From a virus, in the IMG/VR virus record IMGVR_UViG_3300047494_000279, positions 1 through 26,959 of that record: a stretch of DNA of 26,959 nucleotides, one strand, 5' to 3'. The position numbers and the translations under genes were made by a program. Positions 7,356 through 14,969 of the stretch are shown piece after piece. The notes beneath the pieces were generated by a model. It was not told the origin of the DNA. It saw nothing but the letters and a program-made list of their open reading frames with translations, and did not search any database. Positions within the stretch are counted from its first letter, which is position 1. Each line of letters starts with the position of its first letter.

Positions 7356-8024
7356 ATGCAGTTGATAGCGAATGGCGATGTGCGGCCGATCGTGTTTGCG
7401 ATGGTGCAGTCTGGGGATCATGTTTCGGCGTTGACCGGCGCGGCGCCCACGGTCACGGTCTCCCGGAACGGCGGCGCGTTCGCGGCGCCGGCGGGGGCCG
7501 TGTCGGAGATCGGGAGCGGGTGGTACAAGCTGGTCCCCGCCGCCGCCGACGTGTCGACCAACGGCGCGCTGATCCTCCACGCCGCGGCGAGCGGCGGCGA
7601 TCCGGCCGATGTGCGGTGCCAGGTGGTCGCGTTCAACCCGTATGATTCCGGCCGGCTCGGGCTGTCGGCGCTCCCCGCTTCGGCGGCGGGGGCGGCGGGC
7701 GGGCTGCCGCTCGGCGATGCGGCGGGCAGGGTCGCGATCAACAATCCGGGCGATATGCTCGATGTCGCGCTGTCGGCGCATGGAACCGGCGGCACCGCGG
7801 GCGCGGCGTTGGGCGCGCTCACCGGCGCGCTCGCCGAATCCTACGCGCCCGCCGGGCAGCCCGCGACGCTGACGCAGCTGCTCTACGGCATGCTGGCGGT
7901 GCTGACCAATGTCGATCAGTCCGGAACCGCGCTCACCGCCCGCCGGCTGGACGGATCGACGGCGGCGATGAGCTTCACGCTCGACAACGCCGCGGCCCCC
8001 ACGTCCCGGCGCCGGACGGGCTGA
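7356..8024 (+). CDS. Phage structural-type protein of unknown function
   Basis: A 222-residue protein. The ATG at 7356 is chosen because GAGGGGG stands just before it; an ATG at 7338 overlapping the fibre stop is the alternative. Residues 1-90 look like a small beta domain (RPIVFAMVQSGDHVSALTG, then SEIGSGWYKLVPAAADV). The phrase VVAFNPYDSGRLGLSALP is of a type common in hypothetical phage proteins next to tail fibres. The second half is low-complexity Ala/Gly with a C-terminal segment LDGSTAAMSFTLDNAAAPTS. It follows the fibre gene by 10 bases and is probably translated with it. A fibre-attachment or baseplate accessory role is possible, without direct evidence. Confidence 0.65.
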   Translation: MQLIANGDVRPIVFAMVQSGDHVSALTGAAPTVTVSRNGGAFAAPAGAVSEIGSGWYKLVPAAADVSTNGALILHAAASGGDPADVRCQVVAFNPYDSGRLGLSALPASAAGAAGGLPLGDAAGRVAINNPGDMLDVALSAHGTGGTAGAALGALTGALAESYAPAGQPATLTQLLYGMLAVLTNVDQSGTALTARRLDGSTAAMSFTLDNAAAPTSRRRTG

Positions 8025-8078
8025 AGGCCCGGCGGATAACCGGGCGCATCACAGGAATCCACACGCGCGGAGGGGCCG

Positions 8079-8561
8079 ATGTCGGGATGGCAGATTGCGC
8101 TGGGGCTGGGGCTCTACGGGCCGCAATCGCTCCTGCTGGACGGGTTGGGGGCGGCGTCGGGGCAGGTCGCCACGGCGCCGCCGGCGGGGCTGCTCAACCC
8201 GCGCCGGACGCTGACCCCCGTCTTCATCTCCGGCTATGCCGGGCGGGATTTTCCCGCCCTGTCGGTCGCGGCCGACGCCGTGTTCGCAATCGACCTGGCG
8301 CCGGCGCTGGATTCAGGCGACACGCTCGACGCCGGCTCGCTGTCGGTCGATTTCTTTCCGGTCGATGTCCCGGCGCCCGGCTACGCCGCCGCTTTGGACG
8401 GGCCGCCGGTCCTGATCGGCGCGGTCGCCGCGCAGGCGATCGGACAGCCGCCGGCCGCGCGCTATGTGCTCGGCTTCACCTGCGGCACCGCCGCCGGGCG
8501 GCGGGTCGCGCTCTATTCCTTCTTCAACGCGATAGGATTGCCCGATGCCGCCACAGGGTAG
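8079..8561 (+). CDS. Conserved-looking hypothetical phage protein
   Basis: A 160-residue protein starting at ATG 8079 behind GCGGAGGGG. The N-terminus (SGWQIALGLGLYGPQSLLLDG) is hydrophobic and Gly-rich, and the rest alternates short strands (LTPVFISGYAGRDFPALSV, then SLSVDFFPVDVPAPGY). Its last 17 bases overlap the portal gene, so the two are in one transcription unit. I do not recognise a domain. Its place, between the fibre-linked protein and the portal, suggests a virion or assembly protein. Confidence 0.6.
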   Translation: MSGWQIALGLGLYGPQSLLLDGLGAASGQVATAPPAGLLNPRRTLTPVFISGYAGRDFPALSVAADAVFAIDLAPALDSGDTLDAGSLSVDFFPVDVPAPGYAAALDGPPVLIGAVAAQAIGQPPAARYVLGFTCGTAAGRRVALYSFFNAIGLPDAATG

Positions 8562-9891
8562 ACTGACGCCGCTGACCGGGGCCGGGTTCCTGGGGCGCCT
8601 TGCGAGCGGCATGCGCTACGCCATACGCGGCGTCGCGCCGGATGACTGGTTCGGCCCGCTGCAGCCGATCGCGCCCGCCGACCCGGCGCTGACCGAGCCC
8701 AGGCGGTTCGATTATCTGTCCGGCGTCAACATCCAGTACCAGCCGCGCGGCGAGGAGGGCGTGTCCTTCGCGCAGATGCGGGCGCTGGCGGAACGCTATG
8801 ACATCCTGCGGCTGGTGATCGAAACCCGCAAGGATCAGGTCGAACGCCTGCGCTGGAACATCCGGCCGAAAGGCGGGCAGGATGGCCGCGCCGCCGCCGC
8901 CGCCGGGAGCGACCCGCGGGTGGCGACGCTGGAGGCGTTCTTCCGCAAGCCGGACGGCGTCCATAGCTGGGGCGCCTGGCTGCGCATGCTGCTGGAGGAC
9001 CTGCTGGTGATCGACGCCCCCGCGCTGTACAAGGCGCGCAGCGTCGGCGGCGACCTGCTGGCGCTGGAGCCGGTGGACGGGGCCACGATCAAGGTGCTGA
9101 TCGATGCGCAGGGCCGCGCCCCGGCGCCGCCCGATCCCGCCTATCAGCAGGTGCTGCACGGCGCGCCCAAAGGCGATTTCGCGCGCGACGAGTTGATCTA
9201 CCTGCCGCGCAATCCGCGCACCGCGAAAATCTATGGCTTCTCGCCGGTGGAGCAGATCATCACGACTGTGAACATCGCGCTGCGCCGCCAGATGGTGCAG
9301 CTGCAATACTTCACCGAGGGCAACATGCCCGAGGCGCTGATCGGCGTGCCGCAGGGCTGGACGATGGATCAGATCGCGCAGTTCCAGTCCTATTGGGACA
9401 CGATCCTCACCGGCAACATCGCCGAGCGCCGGCATGCCCGCTTCGTGCCGGCCGATTTCCGCTATCAGCCGATGCGCGACCCGCCGCTGAAGGACGATTT
9501 CGACGAGTGGCTGGCGCGGATCGTCTGCTACGCCTTCTCGACCTCGCCCGCGCCCTTCACCCGTCAGATGAACCGCGCCACCGCCGACAACGCCCAGGCG
9601 ATGGCGCTGGAGGAGGGGCTGGCGCCGCTGATGCTGTGGGTCAAGGCGCTGGTCGAACAGGTGATAGAGGAAGATTTCGGCTGGACCGACCTGGAATTCG
9701 AATGGGTCGACGAAAAGGCCGCCGACCTTCTGCAGCAGGCGCAGATCACCGACATGAAGGTCAAATCGGGGCTCAAGACCATCAACGAAGCCCGAGCCGA
9801 AGCCGGCCAGGACCCGATCCCCGGCGGCGACGCCCCCCTCCTCTACACCGCCGCCGGCGCCGTCACCCTGGCGAGCGTCAGCGGCGGATGA
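8545..9891 (+). CDS. Phage portal protein
   Basis: A 448-residue protein with typical portal features: DYLSGVNIQYQPRG near residue 53, RLVIETRKDQVERLRW (about 91-106), LEDLLVIDAPALYKAR in the core, the ELIYLPRNPRTAKIYGFSPVEQ segment, and the C-terminal TISDMK-like region (AQITDMKVKSGLKTINEAR). The portal forms the dodecameric ring at one head vertex, docks the terminase and passes DNA. The ATG overlaps the previous gene by 17 bases. The gene order portal, protease, capsid is the standard HK97-like head module, here broken by inserted PEP-CTERM genes. The length is normal. Confidence 0.9.
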   Translation: MPPQGRLTPLTGAGFLGRLASGMRYAIRGVAPDDWFGPLQPIAPADPALTEPRRFDYLSGVNIQYQPRGEEGVSFAQMRALAERYDILRLVIETRKDQVERLRWNIRPKGGQDGRAAAAAGSDPRVATLEAFFRKPDGVHSWGAWLRMLLEDLLVIDAPALYKARSVGGDLLALEPVDGATIKVLIDAQGRAPAPPDPAYQQVLHGAPKGDFARDELIYLPRNPRTAKIYGFSPVEQIITTVNIALRRQMVQLQYFTEGNMPEALIGVPQGWTMDQIAQFQSYWDTILTGNIAERRHARFVPADFRYQPMRDPPLKDDFDEWLARIVCYAFSTSPAPFTRQMNRATADNAQAMALEEGLAPLMLWVKALVEQVIEEDFGWTDLEFEWVDEKAADLLQQAQITDMKVKSGLKTINEARAEAGQDPIPGGDAPLLYTAAGAVTLASVSGG

Positions 9892-9900
9892 TTTGCGGGT

Positions 9901-9969
9901 TTATCCGCAGATTACGCAGATTAAGCATACGAAATTCTTGGTTATTGTATCTGCATTAATCTGCAGATG
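9901..9969. repeat. AT-rich hairpin repeat, copy 1 (DnaA-box-like end)
   Basis: The unit begins TTATCCGCAGATTACGCAGATTA and ends with the inverted motif TCTGCATTAATCTGCAGAT, so it can fold into an imperfect hairpin. Its first nine bases differ by one base from the DnaA box TTATCCACA. It starts nine bases after the portal stop codon and is far more AT-rich than the genes around it. Confidence 0.75.
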
Positions 9970-9980
9970 ATGATAGGAAT

Positions 9981-10065
9981 TTATTCACAGATTACACAGA
10001 TTAACACAGATTAGAGAATATAATATATTTGTTGTCTTATTTAACCTGTGTTAATCTGTGGATAA
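9981..10065. repeat. AT-rich hairpin repeat, copy 2 (DnaA boxes at both ends)
   Basis: The left end is TTATTCACAGATTACACAG and the right end is the inverse, GTTAATCTGTGGATAA. The outer nonamers are TTATTCACA (9981-9989) and, on the minus strand, TTATCCACA (10057-10065), which match the DnaA consensus TTATNCACA. The centre is an AT-rich stretch (about 10011-10040). It lies next to copy 1, filling most of the portal-protease gap. The protease keeps its own CCGGAG ribosome site beyond the repeat. Confidence 0.8.
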
Positions 10066-10093
10066 GTATTTATTAACTGAACCGGAGAACCCG

Positions 10094-10915
10094 ATGAAGC
10101 TCTATGCGACGATCACGAAGATCGATGAGGACCAGAGGATGGTGTTCGGCTATGCCTCGACCGAGGCGCTGGACAGCCAGGGGGAGATCGTGAAGCGGGA
10201 GGCGCTGGAGGCGGCGCTGCCCGACTATATGCGCTTCGCCAATATCCGCGAGATGCACCAGCCGTCGGCGGTCGGCGTCGCGACCGAGGCGGAGCTGGAT
10301 GAGCGCGGGCTGTACCTGGCCGCGAAGATCGTCGATCCGACGGCGTGGGAGAAGGTCGCGGCCGGCGTCTACAAGGGCTTCTCGATCGGCGGCAAGGTGG
10401 TGTCGCGCGACCAGGCGCAGAAGCATGTCATCACCGGCGTCCGCCTGTCGGAGATCAGCCTGGTCGACCGCCCCGCCAATCCGGAGGCTGTCTTCACCAT
10501 GTTCAAGGCCGATCCGCCGCTCGGTAAGGTGGGCGCGCGCAACTCCGCCGCCGACCTGCAGATCATCCAGGACATCCACGACCGGGCGGTGGCGCTGGGC
10601 GCGGCCTGCGACGGCTGCCCGATGGACGATGATGGCGGCGCCGACGACGACGGGGACGATGCGGACGCGAACGACAAGATCGCCGGCCTCATCGCCGAGC
10701 GCGACGCGCTGAAGAAGGCGCTGTCGCGGCTGCCGGCCCCGCGCCGGGCGGCGCTGAAGGCGATTGCGATCGACAAATCGGCCGACGGCGGAGCAGGCCC
10801 GGACCCGGACGATCAGCTGTGCCGCGATCCGCTCGAACTCGCCAAGCGCGCGCTGCGCCGGCCGATGACGCTGGGCGAGATCGAAAAGCGGGCCAATCGC
10901 GGTGGCCTCGCGTGA
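10094..10915 (+). CDS. Prohead protease of the XkdF / HK97 type
   Basis: A 273-residue protein. The ATG at 10094 follows CCGGAG; earlier in-frame codons lie in the repeat. Residues 1-140 carry the protease fold of the XkdF-like (S78-type) family: FGYASTEALDSQGEIV, the histidine in REMHQP (His55), YKGFSIGGKV, and the serine in SEISLVDRPANP (Ser122). Members cut scaffold and capsid N-termini during head maturation. The C-terminal half is an acidic linker (DDDGGADDDGDDADAND) followed by helices, which could serve as a scaffold. No separate scaffold gene is visible before the capsid gene, so a fused role is plausible. Its stop lies six bases from the end of the convergent PEP-CTERM gene. Confidence 0.85.
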   Translation: MKLYATITKIDEDQRMVFGYASTEALDSQGEIVKREALEAALPDYMRFANIREMHQPSAVGVATEAELDERGLYLAAKIVDPTAWEKVAAGVYKGFSIGGKVVSRDQAQKHVITGVRLSEISLVDRPANPEAVFTMFKADPPLGKVGARNSAADLQIIQDIHDRAVALGAACDGCPMDDDGGADDDGDDADANDKIAGLIAERDALKKALSRLPAPRRAALKAIAIDKSADGGAGPDPDDQLCRDPLELAKRALRRPMTLGEIEKRANRGGLA

Positions 10916-10921
10916 AGAGGC

Positions 10922-11707
10922 TCAGGCCGCGCGGCGGCGGCGCAGCATCAGCATCCCGCCGAGGCCCGTCAGGAACAGGCCGAGCGTCGCCGGCTCCGGA
11001 ACCTGGATGCCGCTTTCGGCGGTGACGTAGCCGACCGTGTGGTTGTCGGACTCATATCCGCCGACGGTCGGGTTCTCGGTGAAATGGATGCTGTCGAAAC
11101 TGCCGGCCAGATCGTAGAAATTGACGAACACGTATTGCTGGCCGCTGTTCTGACCGGCATAGGGCGAATTGGGGTTGCCGCAATAGGCGTTGGAGCTCGA
11201 ACATTTGCCCAGCGCGGCGATGACCTGGGTCGGCGTGAAGTCGAACACGTCGACGCCGTTCTTGTAGAACGACACGTCGTTCCCGGCGTCGAGCGCCGAC
11301 AGCCAGAAGCCAAAGTAATTGACGCCGGTGGCGAGCGTGGTCTTCAGGTTGACCTGGTATCCGGCGGTCGTGAACGTGACGCCGTAATTGCCGGTCCCGC
11401 CAGCCCCGCCAAACTGGCCGGCGGAACTGATCTGGACGTTGTTGTAGGTCCCGGTGATCGTCCCGCCGGTCCCGTAGTTGGTCGTAAACGTTTGGCCGGT
11501 TCCGACCGTGCGGCTGTTGAAGTTCTCGACGCCGACGGTGCAGCTTCCCGCCCCCAGATTGGCGCACAAACCGGAGGTGTTGGCGTTCTGAACGCCCGCG
11601 GCCTCATAGGTGATGTTGAATGCATCCGCCTGCGCCGGGGCGGCGCGACCGATGGCGATGCAGCCGCAAAGGACGGCGAGCGAGCGAACGACGAGAGAGC
11701 GGTTCAT
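10922..11707 (-). CDS. PEP-CTERM sorting-domain surface protein, copy A
   Basis: A 261-residue exported protein. It has a signal peptide (residues 1-28, cut near PAQA-DAF), a beta-rich body, and a C-terminal tripartite tail: VPEPATLG, a hydrophobic helix, then RRRRAA. In PEP-CTERM proteins an exosortase in the inner membrane recognises this tail, and the protein goes to the surface or exopolysaccharide matrix. The body has NYFGFWLSALDAGNDVSFYK, YVFVNFYD and GYESDNHTVGYV, which resemble, from memory, the Npun_F0296-type exosortase-dependent proteins. It is the downstream gene of a tandem pair with a 12-base gap; GAAGGA precedes the ATG. No exosortase lies in the window, so processing must rely on host genes elsewhere. 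It opposes the phage genes. Confidence 0.88.
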   Translation of the reverse strand: MNRSLVVRSLAVLCGCIAIGRAAPAQADAFNITYEAAGVQNANTSGLCANLGAGSCTVGVENFNSRTVGTGQTFTTNYGTGGTITGTYNNVQISSAGQFGGAGGTGNYGVTFTTAGYQVNLKTTLATGVNYFGFWLSALDAGNDVSFYKNGVDVFDFTPTQVIAALGKCSSSNAYCGNPNSPYAGQNSGQQYVFVNFYDLAGSFDSIHFTENPTVGGYESDNHTVGYVTAESGIQVPEPATLGLFLTGLGGMLMLRRRRAA

Positions 11708-11719
11708 GCGGGATATCCT

Positions 11720-12508
11720 TCAGATCGCGCGGCGGCGGAGCATCAGCAGCCCGGCCAGACCGGTCGCGAACAGGGCGAGAGTCGCGGGCTCCGGAACCTG
11801 GATGCCGGACTCGGCGGTGACGTAGCCGACCGTGTGGTTGTCCGATTCATAGCCGCCGCCGTAACCGTTGGCCTCGGAAAAATGGATGCTGTCGAAGCTG
11901 CCGGCCAGATCGTAGAAGTTGACGAAGACGTATTGCTCGTTGCTGTTCTGGCCCGCGAAACCCGGATTGGGGTTGCCGCAATAGGCGTTCGTGCTGGAAC
12001 ACGTCCCCAGCGCGGCGATGACTTGGTTCGGCGTGAAATCATAGACATCGACGCCGTTCTTGTAGAACGACACGTCGTTCCCGGCGTCGAGCGCCGACAG
12101 CCAGAAGCCGAAATAATTGACGCCGCTCGACAGCGTGGATTTGAGGTTGACCTGATAGCCGCCACTGCTGTTGAAGGTCACGCCGTAATTGCCGGTTCCG
12201 CCGGCGCCGCCATACTGGTCCGCCGTATTGATCTGGGCGTTGACATAGGTGCCGGTGATGGTCCCTCCGGTGCCGTAATTGGTCGTAAACGTTTGGCCGG
12301 AGCCGGTCGGACGGCTGTTGAAGCTTTCGGTGCCGACCGTGCAGGTTCCCGCCCCCAGATTGGCGCACAGCGCGGTTGTGTTGGCGCTCTCGGCCTTGGC
12401 CGGCTCATAGGTGATGTTGAACGGATCGGCGTGCGCCGTCCCGGCCAATACGCCGCCGGCCAGAAGGGCGCCGCTGAAGGCGATGGTGTGAGCGAAGCGT
12501 GAGTTCAT
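11720..12508 (-). CDS. PEP-CTERM sorting-domain surface protein, copy B
   Basis: A 262-residue paralogue of the gene just downstream, similar along its whole length, so the pair arose by tandem duplication. It has a signal peptide (MNSRFAHTIAF..., cut near AHA-DPF), the same beta body with paired cysteines (CANLGAGTC and CSSTNAYC), and the tail VPEPATLALFATGLAGLLML then RRRAI. The ATG at 12508 is chosen because it starts the signal peptide and lies 39 bases below a sigma54 promoter; the open frame itself runs further upstream. Differences from copy A cluster in loops (for example NGYGGGYES versus PTVGGYES), suggesting surface diversification. The role in the host is unknown: envelope, matrix or aggregation are the usual inferences for this class. 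Confidence 0.88.
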   Translation of the reverse strand: MNSRFAHTIAFSGALLAGGVLAGTAHADPFNITYEPAKAESANTTALCANLGAGTCTVGTESFNSRPTGSGQTFTTNYGTGGTITGTYVNAQINTADQYGGAGGTGNYGVTFNSSGGYQVNLKSTLSSGVNYFGFWLSALDAGNDVSFYKNGVDVYDFTPNQVIAALGTCSSTNAYCGNPNPGFAGQNSNEQYVFVNFYDLAGSFDSIHFSEANGYGGGYESDNHTVGYVTAESGIQVPEPATLALFATGLAGLLMLRRRAI

Positions 12509-12834
12509 GATCGCGTATCCCGTCTTTAGTCGTACGCCGAAGGAAATGCACGGACCGTGCCAACTTGAAACATATATCCCGATCAAAGAGCTAGCCGAGA
12601 CATACCCCTTAAGGCGGATATTACTGTAAAGTACCGCGACACAAAAGGGCCAGGCCGGCGGGATCGCCCGAGGTCTGACCGCGCCCTGTCGCGCCGCGTC
12701 CCCACCCGAATTATCGCGAACCCTCGACTTCCGGCCGGTGAAGCCCGCCATCCGGAACATTGCAACGCGCCCTTGGGCAAGGCCCTGCGCGGCGGCTGCG
12801 TCCGCCCGCCTCCCTTCGACATGGAGCCTGTCTG
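12509..12834. other. Divergent intergenic region inside the head module
   Basis: These 326 bases separate the leftward PEP-CTERM pair from the rightward capsid gene. The left part holds the sigma54 promoter and an imperfect palindrome, TACTGTAAAGTA (12622-12633), 60-86 bases above it, that could bind an activator. The right part (12640-12820) is GC-rich with no clear sigma70 promoter. GGAG at 12823-12826 serves the capsid ATG. How the capsid and later genes are transcribed across this leftward insert is not evident. Confidence 0.6.
12547..12562 (-). promoter_or_regulatory. Sigma54 (RpoN) promoter of the PEP-CTERM pair
   Basis: The minus strand reads TGGCACGGTCCGTGCA. This matches TGGCACG-N4-TTGCA at all positions but one and has the required GG-N10-GC spacing. 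Initiation about 12 bases downstream would leave a 25-30 base leader to the ATG at 12508. PEP-CTERM genes in several bacteria depend on RpoN with the PrsK/PrsR two-component system, so this site fits known biology. It also reads as the palindrome GCACGG-A-CCGTGC, so a repressor site cannot be ruled out. Confidence 0.75.
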
Positions 12835-14328
12835 ATGAACGGTAACACGACCGCCGAAACCCTGGCGCTGGTCAAGGACGCGCTGGCCAACGGCCGCCAC
12901 GATGCGCTGTCAAAGGCGATCACCACCGCCGCCGGCCTGATCGCCTACGACCTTCAGCCCTCGGCCAAGAATCTCTACCCGGCCGCCACGCCGATCCGCA
13001 ACGTGCTGCCGCGGGTCGGCGGCGGCACGGGCACGGCCACCAACTGGCGGCAGGTCAACGCGATCATCGGCTCCGGCTGGGACGCGATGGGGTGGGTTCC
13101 CGAAGGCCAGCGCTCCGCGCGCATGAGCTACAGCACCTCGACCCGGTCCGCCTCCTACGCCACGGTGGGCGAGGAGGATTCGGTGACCTTCGAAGCGGTC
13201 TCCGCGGCGCAGGGTTTCGAGGATATTCAGGCCACGGCCACGATGCGGCTGCTGCAGAAGATGATGCTGAAGGAGGAAAACGCGTTCCTTGGCGGCAACG
13301 GCTCGCTGCAACTGGGGACCCCGGCCGCCCCGGCGCTGTCGGCCGGCGGATCGGGCGGAACTCTGCCGGCGGCGACGTATTCGGTGGTCGCGGTCGCCCT
13401 GACCTACGAAGGCTTCCGCAATTCCAGCCTGTCGGCCGGCGTCGCCACGTCAAAGGCGATCACCGGCGCGGACGGGGCCAGCTTCACATTGAACGGCGGT
13501 TCGTCCGCCGCCTCCGCCAGCGCCGCGCAGGCGGTCGCCTCTGGCCAGACCCTGTCGGCCTCGGTCACGCCGGTCATCGGCGCGGTCGGCTACGCCTGGT
13601 ATGTCGGCGCGGCCGGGGCGGAGAAGCTGCAGGCGATCACCACGGTCAACAGCGCGGCGTTCTCCGCCCCGCTCGCGACCACGGGCCAGGCGGCGTCGGC
13701 GATCACCGGCGACAGCTCGGCCAATCCCGGCCTCGCCTATGACGGGCTGCTGACGTCCGCGCTCAAATCCGGCTCCGGCGCCTATGTCAACTATCTGGCC
13801 ACAGGGACGGCGGGAACGGGCACGCCGCTGACCGCGTCCGGCCGAGGCTCGGTCAACGAGATCGACCTGATGCTGCAGAAGATGTGGGATTTGTACGAGG
13901 TCAGCCCTACCGTCTTCTACGTCAACAGCCAGGAACAGCGGAACATCACCAACAAGGTGCTGAACAGCGCCTCGGGACCCTTGCTGCGCTATGCGACCGA
14001 CGGCAAGGACCCGTTCGCCATCGTGGCCAACGGCGTGGTCGAATATTACTACAATCCGTTCGCGCTCGACGGCGGCTACAAGATCCCGGTCAAGATCCAC
14101 CCGTTCGTGCCGCCGGGAACCATCGTCGGCTGGTCGGAAAACCTGCCGGCGCAGTACCAGTCCAGCAACGTGCCGAACGTCGCCGAGGTGAAGACGCGGC
14201 GCGATTACTACCGGATGGACTGGCCGCTCAAAACCCGCGCCTACGAATTCGGCGTCTACGCCGAGGAGGTGCTGGCGGTCTATGCGCCCTTCGCGATGGG
14301 CGTCATCGCCAATATCGGCAACGGCTGA
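12835..14328 (+). CDS. Major capsid protein with an inserted Ig/FN3-like domain
   Basis: A 497-residue HK97-fold-type capsid protein, starting at ATG 12835 behind GGAG. The N-terminal part (1-160) has the TAAGLIAYDLQPSAKNLYP and LPRVGGGTGTATNW segments and the helix EDIQATATMRLLQKMMLKEENAFLGG. The C-terminal part (about 300-497) has LMLQKMWDLYEVSPTVFYVN, a loop, and the final strand LKTRAYEFGVYAEEVLAVYAPFAMG. Between them, residues about 162-288, rich in Ala, Gly, Ser and Thr, contain a beta-strand pattern (AATYSVVAVALTYEGFRNSS, then VGYAWYVGAAG) that reads as an Ig/FN3-like insertion, probably displayed on the capsid surface. The N-terminal residues may be removed by the protease. Confidence 0.88.
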   Translation: MNGNTTAETLALVKDALANGRHDALSKAITTAAGLIAYDLQPSAKNLYPAATPIRNVLPRVGGGTGTATNWRQVNAIIGSGWDAMGWVPEGQRSARMSYSTSTRSASYATVGEEDSVTFEAVSAAQGFEDIQATATMRLLQKMMLKEENAFLGGNGSLQLGTPAAPALSAGGSGGTLPAATYSVVAVALTYEGFRNSSLSAGVATSKAITGADGASFTLNGGSSAASASAAQAVASGQTLSASVTPVIGAVGYAWYVGAAGAEKLQAITTVNSAAFSAPLATTGQAASAITGDSSANPGLAYDGLLTSALKSGSGAYVNYLATGTAGTGTPLTASGRGSVNEIDLMLQKMWDLYEVSPTVFYVNSQEQRNITNKVLNSASGPLLRYATDGKDPFAIVANGVVEYYYNPFALDGGYKIPVKIHPFVPPGTIVGWSENLPAQYQSSNVPNVAEVKTRRDYYRMDWPLKTRAYEFGVYAEEVLAVYAPFAMGVIANIGNG

Positions 14329-14341
14329 TCGAATAAACGCC

Positions 14342-14373
14342 TCGCGACCGGACCCGCGCGGGTCCGGTCGCGA
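14342..14373. terminator. Perfect 32-bp palindrome after the capsid gene
   Basis: TCGCGACCGGACCCGC is followed at once by its exact reverse complement, centred between 14357 and 14358. It lies 13 bases after the capsid stop codon. There is no T-run after it, so it is not a standard intrinsic terminator. A stem limiting read-through or protecting the 3' end of the capsid message, giving high capsid yield relative to connectors, is the likely role. Confidence 0.6.
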
Positions 14374-14408
14374 CGGCCGATCTTGATCATGGGTGCAGGA
14401 GGCGCGCG

Positions 14409-14969
14409 ATGAGTCCAGGCGATCTCGTTCTGTTGGCCGATGTGAAGGCGTATCTCGGCGGCGATCTCCAATCCAACGATGACGGCGTCCTGGCGCGCCT
14501 GATCACCGCGGCCAGCCAGTTCTTCACCACCGCCTGCGCCCGCCCGATCCTGCTCCAGACCTATAGCGAGCTTTATGACGGCAAGGGCGCGACCCGGCTC
14601 TATCTGCGCCAGACCCCGGTGGTCGCGGTGGAAACGCTCGCCGTCGATGGCGTGACGATACCGGCGGCGCCGGCGCCGGGGCAGCCGGGCTGGACGCTGA
14701 ACGGCAATGTCGTGTCCCTGACCGGGTTCTGGTTCCGGCGCGGGGCCGCCAATGTCGCGGCTGTCTACAGCGCCGGCTGGGCGACGCCGCCGGCCGATAT
14801 CGCCGAGGCGGTGATCGAGCTGGTCGGGCTGCGCTATCGCGGGCGCGACCGGCTGGGCAAGGTCTCCGAAGGGATGGGCGGTCTGGCGACGACCGCCTAT
14901 TCGCAGAAGGATGTCAGCCCGTTCGTCGCCAGCGTGATCGGGTTCTATGGCCGGGCGAATCTGGCATGA
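14409..14969 (+). CDS. Head-tail connector (gp6-like adaptor)
   Basis: A 186-residue protein with a strong AGGAGG before the ATG. The N-terminal helices (LADVKAYLGG, DGVLARLITAASQFFTTACAR) and the DGKGATRLYLRQTPVVAVETLAVDG strand segment are typical of HK97 gp6-like adaptor proteins, which sit below the portal. The C-terminal helix contains EAVIELVGLRYRGRDRLGK. It overlaps the next gene by ATGA. It opens the connector-tail operon: adaptor, gp10-like, terminator, tube. Confidence 0.83.
   Translation: MSPGDLVLLADVKAYLGGDLQSNDDGVLARLITAASQFFTTACARPILLQTYSELYDGKGATRLYLRQTPVVAVETLAVDGVTIPAAPAPGQPGWTLNGNVVSLTGFWFRRGAANVAAVYSAGWATPPADIAEAVIELVGLRYRGRDRLGKVSEGMGGLATTAYSQKDVSPFVASVIGFYGRANLA

Noticed and set aside
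9901-10065. Possible CRISPR array in the repeated CAGATTACACAGATTA stretches
   Set aside because: The repeats are short, inverted as well as direct, and have no regular unique spacers; the hairpin repeat explanation fits better.
9901-10065. Phage or plasmid replication origin suggested by DnaA boxes and AT-rich DNA
   Set aside because: The same unit recurs at two other gene junctions, no replication gene is nearby, and the boxes are part of a repeat family.
11039-12502. Plus-strand open frame of 487 codons across both PEP-CTERM genes
   Set aside because: It has an internal repeat only because the two minus-strand genes are paralogues; the minus-strand products have signal peptides and sorting tails.
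12565-12593. Sigma70 promoter for the capsid gene starting at TTGAAA
   Set aside because: At a 17-base spacing the -10 would read GAGCTA, which does not resemble TATAAT.
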